Source of the DNA: Chloroflexota bacterium
Lineage (GTDB): Bacteria; Chloroflexota; Anaerolineae; VGOG01
Length of the DNA: 5,388 nucleotides
NCBI GenBank assembly: GCA_030615705.1
Contig: JAUWYT010000147.1
Coordinates: 1-5,388, forward strand
Reading direction: 5' to 3'
In this document: positions 1-5,271 of the stretch, piece by piece
How positions within the stretch are numbered: position 1 is the stretch's first letter
How the letters are laid out: the number at the start of each line of letters is the position of its first letter
Made by a program: the position numbers and the translations under genes
The notes under the pieces: generated by a model
Seen by the model: only the letters and a program-made list of their open reading frames with translations
Told to the model about the DNA's origin: nothing
The model's database searches: none

Positions 1-636
1 GTTCACCGGGATAGCGCCGTAGCTTTCTGCCAGCTTCAGCTTTTCGGCGTTGATGTCCACGGCGTACACGTCCAGTGCGCCGAAGGTCCCCGCCAATTGC
101 ACCGCCGAGATGCCCAGCCCGCCGACACCGAAGACCGCCACGCTCTCGCGCGGCTTCAGCCCCGCCTTGCGGAGCGCGTGAAGCGACGTGGCCGATGAGC
201 ACATCATTATAGCGCCCTGCTCGAAGGGGATATCGTCGGGCAAGGGGACGGCGTTGTGCGAGGGCAGGGCGATGTATTCGGCGTAGCCGCCGTCCTGATA
301 TTTGCCGATCATCGAGCCTGAGGTGCAAAACTGCTCGCTGCCCATGGCGCAGTACCGGCAATCACCGCAGGTGACCAGGTAGTGCAGACACACCCGGTCG
401 CCCACCTTGACGTTTCTGACCTCAGTGCCGACTTCCTCGATCACGCCTGCCACCTCGTGCCCCAGCGTCATGGGCAGGGGGTGGACCGGCGACGCGCCGG
501 CTCGGTAGTGCATGTCCGAGCGGCACATGCCCGCCGCCTTGACCCTGACCAGCACGTACTTCGCGCCCACGGGGGGCACGGGAACCTCCTGCATTTCCAG
601 AGGCTGCCCTGGCTTGATCAAACGAACTGCTTTCAT
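1..636 (-). CDS. Zinc-dependent medium-chain alcohol dehydrogenase, N-terminal 212 residues (runs off left edge)
   Basis: The reading frame opens at an ATG (634-636) and stays open to the window edge, starting MKAVRLIKPGQPLEMQEVPV. It is a medium-chain dehydrogenase: an N-terminal GroES-like catalytic domain (about 1-140) followed by the start of a Rossmann fold. Catalytic zinc ligands fit Cys38 (GMCRSD), His60-Glu61 (GHEVAG) and Cys146 (MMCSSATS). The structural zinc site is complete, with Cys90, Cys93, Cys96 and Cys104. The nucleotide-binding glycines are GVGGLG (170-175), and Asp194 at the end of the next strand suggests NAD rather than NADP. The family oxidises alcohols or reduces aldehydes in the cytoplasm; the substrate cannot be told from this part. 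It lies in the same direction as the MttB/alkyltransferase genes but is separated from them by a transposase. Family membership is secure; its role with the neighbours is inference. Confidence 0.95.
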   Translation of the reverse strand, partial: MKAVRLIKPGQPLEMQEVPVPPVGAKYVLVRVKAAGMCRSDMHYRAGASPVHPLPMTLGHEVAGVIEEVGTEVRNVKVGDRVCLHYLVTCGDCRYCAMGSEQFCTSGSMIGKYQDGGYAEYIALPSHNAVPLPDDIPFEQGAIMMCSSATSLHALRKAGLKPRESVAVFGVGGLGISAVQLAGTFGALDVYAVDINAEKLKLAESYGAIPVN

Positions 637-641
637 TGCTG

Positions 642-658
642 CCTCCAAGAATCTTGGA
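642..658 (-). promoter_or_regulatory. Ribosome binding site of the dehydrogenase, partly inside a small hairpin
   Basis: A GGAGG on the minus strand (642-646) sits 5 bases before the ATG and supports that start. The first three bases of the GGAGG belong to one arm of a perfect 6-bp inverted repeat, TCCAAG-ATT-CTTGGA (644-658), so the site could be partly paired in the transcript. The palindrome continues directly into the repeat cluster at 651-717, so the transposase-linked repeats touch this gene's translation start. Confidence 0.7.
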
Positions 659-717
659 TTCCCCAACTTGTTGGGGCTGTGACGCAACGAACCCGAACAA
701 GTTCGGGACTCCAAGAT
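651..717. repeat. Pair of inverted REP-like palindromic units (BIME-like) downstream of the transposase
   Basis: Two units of about 26 bp lie in opposite orientation. Unit 1 (651-676) is ATCTTGGATT followed by the palindrome CCCCAACTTGTTGGGG (661-676). Unit 2 (692-717), read on the minus strand, is ATCTTGGAGT followed by a CCCGAAC-TT-GTTCGGG palindrome (692-707). The two agree at all but three positions, and the C-to-G changes on both sides of the palindrome are compensatory, so the stem is kept. About 15 bases separate them. Two inverted palindromic units next to a RAYT gene is the arrangement known from REP/BIME elements. It fills most of the gap between the transposase stop and the dehydrogenase start. 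Confidence 0.85.
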
Positions 718-725
718 CAGTCCAG

Positions 726-1331
726 TCAAAAGTCATCATGTTCAAGATAATCCGGGATTGGGTAACGCATCCAAGCATCCGTCAGAAACTCCTCGCCATG
801 CTCGCGCAGGTAGTAATGGTAACTGGAATGTGGGTACTGCGCGAGGCATTGATGCACATCCAATGCATGGCCGGGTGCGATCTTCACCTTCTTACCTTCG
901 ACCACCAAGACGCCATCTGAGACTCGCACGTAGCCATGTTTGATGGGGTTGATGTGGGTGTAGTTGAAATACCCCCAGAAATCGCGTTCGTTACGCGGGA
1001 ATCTATCCCAGTACTGGTACCAGACTTGCCTCCCTGGTGTATTGTCCAGCTTGTTCAACTGTATGGCGCTGTCACCGTGCAGTCGCTTGATGAATTTGTA
1101 GATGGGAGCGACATCGCTGGTCTTGAGCAGCAAGTGATAGTGATCTGCCAGAATGACCCCGGCATACAACCTGATGCCATACTGCGTGGTGGCTTCTTTC
1201 AGTACATCTCGCACCAGTATGCGCTTGGCATCTGTGTCCAGAAGCCATTGGCGGTGCACGATGCTGGCCGTAAGGAAGTAACAGGCGTTGTCCTCGTAGA
1301 TGTGGGGTGGATGAAATCCTCGTCTCTTCAC
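726..1331 (-). CDS. REP-associated tyrosine transposase (RAYT, IS200-like Y1 family)
   Basis: The product of about 201 residues belongs to the Y1/HUH single-strand transposases. Numbered from the chosen start, the metal-binding HUH motif is His64-Tyr65-His66 in ADHYHLLL. The catalytic tyrosine is probably Tyr124 in NYTHINPIKHGYV, a motif typical of RAYTs. The N-terminus (PPHIYEDNACYFLTASIVHR) also fits the family. RAYTs nick and join single-stranded DNA at REP palindromes, which are found on both sides here. The start chosen is a GTG (1329-1331) with a GGAG 8 bases upstream. The frame extends upstream to a TTG at 1371-1373, but that codon lies inside the flanking palindrome and adds 14 unconvincing residues. 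The gene looks intact. Sampled GC is about 48%, lower than the MttB genes, which suggests transfer. Confidence 0.9.
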   Translation of the reverse strand: MKRRGFHPPHIYEDNACYFLTASIVHRQWLLDTDAKRILVRDVLKEATTQYGIRLYAGVILADHYHLLLKTSDVAPIYKFIKRLHGDSAIQLNKLDNTPGRQVWYQYWDRFPRNERDFWGYFNYTHINPIKHGYVRVSDGVLVVEGKKVKIAPGHALDVHQCLAQYPHSSYHYYLREHGEEFLTDAWMRYPIPDYLEHDDF

Positions 1332-1364
1332 TTCTGGCACTCCGTTGAGAATGATACCCCGAAC

Positions 1365-1447
1365 CCCGAACAAGTTCGGGAGTCCGACGTGCTAATACCG
1401 GAGTCCTCAACTCATTGAGGGTGGTATCCCGAACGAGCTTGGAGTCC
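1365..1447. repeat. REP-like palindromic units upstream of the transposase, one clear and two degenerate
   Basis: The clear unit is the perfect 16-bp palindrome CCCGAACAAGTTCGGG (1365-1380). The side motif GGAGTCC occurs three times on the plus strand, at 1379-1385, 1400-1406 and 1441-1447, each beside a palindrome or a degenerate one. CCCGAACGAGCTTGGAGTCC (1428-1447) is an eroded version of the same unit. The clear unit matches the one at 692-707 in sequence and orientation. Confidence 0.8.
1395..1427. repeat. Nested hairpin between REP-like units
   Basis: An outer 5-bp stem ATACC/GGTAT (1395-1399 with 1423-1427) encloses an inner 6-bp stem CCTCAA/TTGAGG (1405-1410 with 1415-1420) closed by a CTCA loop. 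It lies between two GGAGTCC motifs, 47 bases downstream of the second MttB stop. It could be part of the repeat cluster or act as a weak terminator for the MttB operon; no T-tract follows it on the minus strand, which argues against an intrinsic terminator. Confidence 0.55.
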
Positions 1448-1473
1448 GCTCCCTGCATCGTCGGGCCTAAACC

Positions 1474-2934
1474 TCAGCTCTTACCTCTCCCCTCACGCGC
1501 CTCAGCCGCCTGCAGGATCGCCTCGATCTTCTCCGCCGCGCCATCGGGCAACGGCGGCGGCTGGTGGGCGGCCAGGATGTCCCGCAACTTCGCCCTGACG
1601 CGGTCGAGCATCGTCTGTGCACCGGCCGCCTGCCAGTTGACCCACGGCTCCCGGTCCATGAGCGTGGGCGTCCAGATCTCGGCCCGGCAGTGCTTGGCGG
1701 TGTGCCGCTCGGACATGAACTCTCCGCCCGGCCCAACTTTATCTATCAGATCCAGCAGCAGCGTGTCGTCGCTGACCTCGATACCGCGCATGATGCGCCG
1801 AGTCATAGCGATGATCTCGTCGTTCATCACCAGCGACTCCAGCGAGCCGATGTCGGCGCAGTCCAAGAAGCCCACATCGTGGACCAGCGTCGCTCCGCTC
1901 AGGCCAGAGAGCACCACCTGGATCGTGGATTCGATGGCGGCCTGCAAATCCAGCCCTTTGGCCTCGGAAGCGCCGGCGGTGCCCATGAAGGGCAGGCCGA
2001 GGTAGCGGCAGACGTCGGCCATGGCCACGCTGTAGAGGCTCATCTCCGGCGCGCCGTAGGCTGGTCGGCACGTGCGCAGGTCCATGGCCTGCGGCACGCC
2101 CCCGATGCACACCGCTGCCCCTCGCCGCTTGAGCTGGATGATCGCCAGGCCGCTCAATGCTCCGGCCAGGGTGATGACCAACGTACCCGCTCCAGTGACC
2201 GGCGCAGTGGACCCGGCCGTGCCGCCGCCCAGGTAGACGATGGGAACATCTCGCTCGGCGACCCAGAGCACCTTGGCCAGGTCCTCGTCAGTGTGCATCA
2301 GCGGCGATTGAAAGGTGGCGAAGATAGCGAAGTGGGGCCGTTGGCGGAAGGCCGCCTCGCTGCCAGAGACCGCCACCGCCATCCGATAGATGTCGGAGAC
2401 ATGCGCGGCGGAGTAGGCCCAGGGGAGAATCGGCTTGCCGGTGTTAGCTACCATCTCCGCGTACTCGTAGACGGGCGCCAGGGTGGGGGTCACGTCGCTG
2501 ATCAGCCCCAGGCCCATTACGTAATCAATGTTCTCCAGCGCATCGCAGACCAGGGCCGTGAGGCCGGGATCGCCTCGGCGAACCTTGCGCCGCTCGCCCG
2601 TCTCCGGGTCCACGAAGTAAGTATTGGTGAGGCCGGGGCCGAAGTAGACCCGATCAGGTACGACTTGCATCGGATGCTTACCATCCCTACCCCACAGGGT
2701 GAAAGACCGCGGGTTGGCGGCGACGGCGTCCTGGATGATGTGTGGCGGAATGTGCACGCGCGTACCCTCCACACGGGCACCAGCGGCGGCCAGCAGCTCA
2801 CGGGCCTCAGCGTTGCGCACCTCGACGCCGGTGCGGTTCAGGCACTCCAGGGTCGCCAGGTACACCTTATCAATTTGCCGATCCGACAGGACGCGGAATT
2901 GTGGTGTTTGATGGGCGTGATAGTTGATGTCCAT
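1474..2934 (-). CDS. MttB-family (trimethylamine methyltransferase-like, non-pyrrolysine) methyltransferase, downstream copy
   Basis: This 486-residue protein spans the full length of the MttB (COG5598/MTTB) family. Characterised non-pyrrolysine members demethylate quaternary amines and methylate a cognate corrinoid protein in the cytoplasm. Family landmarks are LNRTGVEVR (32-40), YFGPG (97-101), CDALENIDYVM (130-140), APVTGAGTL (244-252), QLKRRG (267-272), GASEAKGLD (321-329), LVHDVGFL with a conserved His352, and the tail HQPPPLPDGAAEKIEAI (457-473). There is no in-frame stop, so no pyrrolysine. The ATG at 2932-2934 was chosen because AGGAG ends 4 bases upstream; a TTG 12 bases further upstream is less likely. 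It begins 8 bases after the alkyltransferase stop. It is a divergent paralogue of the upstream MttB homologue; differences such as GLTNTYFV against GSDCMNIV suggest a different substrate. Substrate unknown. Confidence 0.93.
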   Translation of the reverse strand: MDINYHAHQTPQFRVLSDRQIDKVYLATLECLNRTGVEVRNAEARELLAAAGARVEGTRVHIPPHIIQDAVAANPRSFTLWGRDGKHPMQVVPDRVYFGPGLTNTYFVDPETGERRKVRRGDPGLTALVCDALENIDYVMGLGLISDVTPTLAPVYEYAEMVANTGKPILPWAYSAAHVSDIYRMAVAVSGSEAAFRQRPHFAIFATFQSPLMHTDEDLAKVLWVAERDVPIVYLGGGTAGSTAPVTGAGTLVITLAGALSGLAIIQLKRRGAAVCIGGVPQAMDLRTCRPAYGAPEMSLYSVAMADVCRYLGLPFMGTAGASEAKGLDLQAAIESTIQVVLSGLSGATLVHDVGFLDCADIGSLESLVMNDEIIAMTRRIMRGIEVSDDTLLLDLIDKVGPGGEFMSERHTAKHCRAEIWTPTLMDREPWVNWQAAGAQTMLDRVRAKLRDILAAHQPPPLPDGAAEKIEAILQAAEAREGRGKS

Positions 2935-2938
2935 AAGA

Positions 2939-2943
2939 CTCCT
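2939..2943 (-). promoter_or_regulatory. Ribosome binding site of the downstream MttB-like gene, fused to the preceding stop codon
   Basis: AGGAG on the minus strand lies 4 bases before the ATG at 2934. Its first A is the last base of the alkyltransferase TGA stop, giving TGAGGAG. Ribosomes ending the upstream gene therefore finish on this site, which implies translational coupling. Confidence 0.8.
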
Positions 2944-3500
2944 CAATAATAGATTCTGTTCGTCCGAACCTTCCCTGTGTGGGAAAACTCGAGCCCTTCA
3001 AATTCGAGCAAAGCGCGTTTCATTCTCTGGCCACCCTGAAACCCGCCTAGCTCACCATTGGCCCGCACCGCTCGGTGGCAGGGGATGATGACGGGGAAAG
3101 GATTGGTCGCCAGCGCTCTGCCAACTGCCCTCGCACCACCTGGGATGCCCAAGTGTCGGGCAATCCTGCTGTAGGTGCTCACCCATCCTCGTGGAATGTC
3201 GTATTCTGCTAGCAGAACGTGCTTTTGGAATTCAGAACATCTCTCCAGAGCGGTAATATCCAAGTCGAAACCGATGGCCTCTCCCTTGAGGAATCTTTGA
3301 ATTCGTTCACCCAACTCCATAATGAGGGTGCACGATTGCTGAGCAGCATCACCAAAGGTCCTCTGGATAATATCTTCCACCGAGGCATGCTTATCCGGCA
3401 GGACGACTCGATATGCCTTTGGGCCTGCTGGGGTTTCCTGCCACACAATGCCCAAAGTGTCAAAAGCTGATGGCAACAGCACGTATGAGAAAGGCTTCAC
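2943..3500 (-). CDS. Methylated-DNA--[protein]-cysteine S-methyltransferase (Ogt/MGMT type)
   Basis: The 185-residue product repairs O6-alkylguanine (and O4-alkylthymine) in DNA by moving the alkyl group to its own cysteine in a one-time reaction. The active site IIPCHR is present with Cys141. Also recognisable are Tyr110 (STYSRIA), the helix-turn-helix region about 110-130, Arg124 (ARAVGRAL) as the arginine finger, Asn133 (TNPFPV), GGFQGG and Glu168 (FEGL). The first 80 residues resemble the RNase-like N-terminal domain of Ogt/Ada proteins. No Ada-type regulatory domain is present. The GTG at 3498-3500 was chosen: it forms a GTGA overlap with the upstream MttB stop and has GGAGG 6 bases before it. 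Another GTG at 3506 has a poorly spaced site. Sampled GC is about 50%, lower than the MttB genes on both sides. Its place between two MttB genes is unusual. DNA repair is the family role; any link with the methyltransferases is inference. Confidence 0.95.
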   Translation of the reverse strand: MKPFSYVLLPSAFDTLGIVWQETPAGPKAYRVVLPDKHASVEDIIQRTFGDAAQQSCTLIMELGERIQRFLKGEAIGFDLDITALERCSEFQKHVLLAEYDIPRGWVSTYSRIARHLGIPGGARAVGRALATNPFPVIIPCHRAVRANGELGGFQGGQRMKRALLEFEGLEFSHTGKVRTNRIYY

Positions 3501-4957
3501 TCCCACCCTCCCACTCTCTCCTCCGCTCGCCGGACGATGGCCTCGATCTTCTGAGCAACGTGCTCAGGCAGCGCCTCCGGCTGGTGCTCGGCCAGGATCT
3601 CTTCCACGCGCTCGGCCGCCCGTTCGGCCAGGGACTTGCCCCCCTTGGTCAGCCAGCCCTTGTAGTCATCTCTGTCGAGCAGGTCAGGATACCACCGCGC
3701 GCGGAAGTGGCGCCTGGTGTGGTCGGTATCGAGGAACTGGCCGTCTGGGCCAATCTCATCTATCAAATCCAAGGCCAGGGTCTCGTCGTTGATCTCAATG
3801 CCCTTCACGAAAGATTCGATCCAGCCCACTATCTCGTTGCAGATAACCAACTGGGCTAGCGACCCGGACAGCCCCGACTCAAGATAACCCAGGTCGTGGA
3901 CGATGTTGCCACCGGCCAGGGCATCCACCATCAGGGTAAGGGCGGCTTCGATGCCGGCCTGCTGGTCCACCATTTTAGAATCGCTGGCTCCGGCCAGGGT
4001 GAACATAGGCAGGCTATAATAGTGGGCCAGGGCCTCGGCCAGCCCTCGATGGTCTGGGTTGCAGTATGGCCCCACCAGGGTCTTCATGTCCATCCCCTCA
4101 CCGCCCCAGCCAGGCACGACCAGCGGAGTTCCCTCCCGCTTCAGTTGAGAGAGCATCAGGCCGACCAGCATACCGGCGTTGACGATGGCCATGCTTCCGG
4201 CCTGAGTGACCGGGCCGGTTATGCCGGCCGAATTCACCGGTATGTAAAGGGCGGGCAGGCCCTTCTCCGCCAAGTAGAGCAGCTTTTGCAACGCCTCCTC
4301 GTTGTGCTGAAGCCCTGTGGTCACGTTGATGTAGCAGGCCACCAGAGGATTCTGCCGCAGCGACTCTGGGCCGCCAACCACCGCCTCGGCCATTTCGACG
4401 GCGTCCACACAACCTGAGAAATCGTAGGTCACGAACACGATGGGCTTGGTGGTATACTTGAGCATTATCTCCATCTGATAGCGGTCAGCTATCGCCTGGT
4501 TGACGTCGCTGGGCAGGAACATGGACATGACGAAATCAATGTTAGGAAGGGCATCGCAGACGGTGATCCCCTCGATCACGTCCTTAAGAAGCGGCTTGCG
4601 TCGCTCCCAGGTGCGGTGATCTACGATGTTCATGCAGTCGGACCCAGGGCCGTAGAAGCTGCGGTAGCCTTCCACGGGCATCACCCGTCGGCCATAGCGG
4701 TCGCACAGCACCACTCGCCTGGGCACGGTGCTGAACGCCTTCTCGACCAGGCCGGAAGGGATGCGTACTCGATTGCCGTCGGAGACGAAGGCTCCTGCTT
4801 TCTTAAGCAGCTCCACCGCTTCTGGTTCGTGGATGCGGACGCCAGTTCGTTCCAGGATTTCCAGGCTGGCGTGGTGCAGTTTTTCGCATTGCTGCGGGGA
4901 GAGCAGCCCGAATTGTGCGCTCCCGAAATTCACGTCGTTGCTGCGAACGTTGGCCAT
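3497..4957 (-). CDS. MttB-family (trimethylamine methyltransferase-like, non-pyrrolysine) methyltransferase, upstream copy
   Basis: This 486-residue member of the MttB (COG5598/MTTB) family has the full family length and no internal stop. Landmarks run in the same order as in its paralogue: LERTGVRIHEPEAVELL (35-51), FYGPGSDCMNIV (101-112), CDALPNIDFVM (134-144), GPVTQAGSM (248-256), QLKREG (271-276), GASDSKMVDQQAG (323-335), IVHDLGYLESG with conserved His354, and the tail EHQPEALPEHVAQKIEAIV (457-475). By family, it would take a methyl group from a methylated amine and give it to a corrinoid protein, whose gene is not visible here. The ATG start is supported by AGGAG 8 bases upstream. It is the first gene of a coupled three-gene block and lies just after an AT-rich hairpin, so transcription may begin nearby, although no clear promoter was found. 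Substrate unknown. Confidence 0.94.
   Translation of the reverse strand: MANVRSNDVNFGSAQFGLLSPQQCEKLHHASLEILERTGVRIHEPEAVELLKKAGAFVSDGNRVRIPSGLVEKAFSTVPRRVVLCDRYGRRVMPVEGYRSFYGPGSDCMNIVDHRTWERRKPLLKDVIEGITVCDALPNIDFVMSMFLPSDVNQAIADRYQMEIMLKYTTKPIVFVTYDFSGCVDAVEMAEAVVGGPESLRQNPLVACYINVTTGLQHNEEALQKLLYLAEKGLPALYIPVNSAGITGPVTQAGSMAIVNAGMLVGLMLSQLKREGTPLVVPGWGGEGMDMKTLVGPYCNPDHRGLAEALAHYYSLPMFTLAGASDSKMVDQQAGIEAALTLMVDALAGGNIVHDLGYLESGLSGSLAQLVICNEIVGWIESFVKGIEINDETLALDLIDEIGPDGQFLDTDHTRRHFRARWYPDLLDRDDYKGWLTKGGKSLAERAAERVEEILAEHQPEALPEHVAQKIEAIVRRAEERVGGWE
3507..3511 (-). promoter_or_regulatory. Ribosome binding site of the alkyltransferase, inside the end of the upstream MttB-like gene
   Basis: GGAGG on the minus strand stands 6 bases before the GTG at 3500 and only 0.4 bases per bp-spacing ambiguity from a rival GTG at 3506, which it would place too close. 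It lies within the last codons of the upstream MttB homologue, so the GTGA overlap start is favoured. Confidence 0.65.
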
Positions 4958-4965
4958 TTGTCAAG

Positions 4966-4970
4966 CTCCT
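4966..4970 (-). promoter_or_regulatory. Ribosome binding site of the upstream MttB-like gene
   Basis: AGGAG on the minus strand stands 8 bases before the ATG at 4957. It follows about 12 bases after the T-rich end of the AT-rich hairpin, so the 5' leader is short if transcription starts beyond that structure. Confidence 0.7.
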
Positions 4971-4982
4971 GTCTTGTTTGTG

Positions 4983-5054
4983 AAAAAACAAAATCCAAAG
5001 CGCAAAGCTCGTAATCCAAAAGCTACCTTTTTGAGCCTTGCACTTTGGACTTTG
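4983..5054 (-). terminator. Long AT-rich hairpin followed by a T-tract, a possible intrinsic terminator
   Basis: Bases 4989-5010 pair with 5033-5054 in a 22-bp stem without gaps. Read as minus-strand RNA, the only three non-Watson-Crick positions are G-U wobbles; in plus-strand RNA they would be A-C mismatches, so the fold favours transcription of the minus strand. The loop of 22 bases can form its own small stem (AAAAG/CTTTT). The stem is followed by TTTGTTTTTT (4983-4992), as in a rho-independent terminator. It separates the small unknown gene from the first MttB-like gene. The stem is AT-rich and the loop long for a terminator, so a relic of a palindromic mobile repeat is an alternative. 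Confidence 0.5.
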
Positions 5055-5068
5055 GGTTTGCACTCGCC

Positions 5069-5218
5069 CTATACTTCGCGCACGTCTGCGATTTCTTGCC
5101 CCTCAATCTGCTCCAAAGCGGCAACGACCTCATCCTTGGACACGTTTGGTAACTTGACGACGATGTCCCAGTAGCCCGGATGCTTAGCCGTGGGGGCGCT
5201 GCCGACTTTGACCAGCAT
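5069..5218 (-). CDS. Small protein of unknown function (49 residues, or 67 with an upstream start)
   Basis: I do not recognise this protein. It begins MLVKVGSAPTAKHPGYWDIV and continues with VSKDEVVAALEQIEG and EIADVREV, a strand-helix-strand pattern like half of a ferredoxin-like fold. It has no signal peptide, membrane segment or cysteine. The ATG at 5216-5218 was chosen because a purine-rich GAGG lies 6 bases upstream. An alternative ATG at 5270-5272 overlaps the stop of the ABC ATPase as TGATG and would give 67 residues, but the extra 18 are polar and look unconserved. It is read in the same direction as the transporter gene and ends before the AT-rich hairpin, so it probably belongs to the transporter transcript. 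Confidence 0.6.
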   Translation of the reverse strand: MLVKVGSAPTAKHPGYWDIVVKLPNVSKDEVVAALEQIEGQEIADVREV

Positions 5219-5271
5219 AATCTCCCTCTCCGGTGAGGTCACTGACGGCCGCGTCTCACGACTGGCGCCCA

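Larger units (their letters stand above)
651..1447 (-). mobile_element. RAYT-associated element: transposase gene with REP-like palindromes on both sides
   Basis: The transposase gene is bracketed by copies of the same palindromic unit in the same orientation: minus-strand CCCGAACTTGTTCGGG at 692-707 and 1365-1380, each preceded by a GGA(G/C)TC side motif. Further inverted or degenerate units lie outside these, to about 651 and 1447. No target-site duplication is claimed, and RAYTs often persist as single-copy domesticated genes, so this may be a resident genomic module and not an actively moving insertion. The outer limits are inferred from the last recognisable repeat and are uncertain. Confidence 0.5.

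Noticed and set aside
1329..1373. TTG start for the transposase 14 codons upstream
   Set aside because: The codon lies inside the REP-like palindrome, has no ribosome binding site, and the added residues do not look like the family N-terminus.
936..1418. Plus-strand open frame opposite the transposase
   Set aside because: The opposite strand encodes an intact HUH/Tyr transposase; the plus frame has no recognisable motif.
651..1447. CRISPR array suggested by repeated short motifs
   Set aside because: The repeats are few, palindromic, irregularly spaced and in mixed orientation around a RAYT gene, which fits REP elements.
1564..2949. A 461-codon open frame on the plus strand opposite the downstream MttB-like gene
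   Set aside because: Its sequence is rich in Arg, His, Gly and Ala without any family motif, and it lies fully opposite a gene with clear homology. It is a shadow of GC-rich codon use.
3497..4957. Pyrrolysine (in-frame TAG) expected in true MttB
   Set aside because: Both MttB homologues read through with no internal amber codon and end in TGA, so they are non-pyrrolysine members.
4803..5063. Minus-strand open frame reading through the AT-rich hairpin
   Set aside because: It overlaps the MttB-like gene in another frame and its N-terminal part is translated hairpin sequence.
4958..5068. Sigma-70 type promoter in front of the first MttB-like gene
   Set aside because: The gap is AT-rich, but no -35/-10 pair with sensible spacing stands out from the hairpin sequence.
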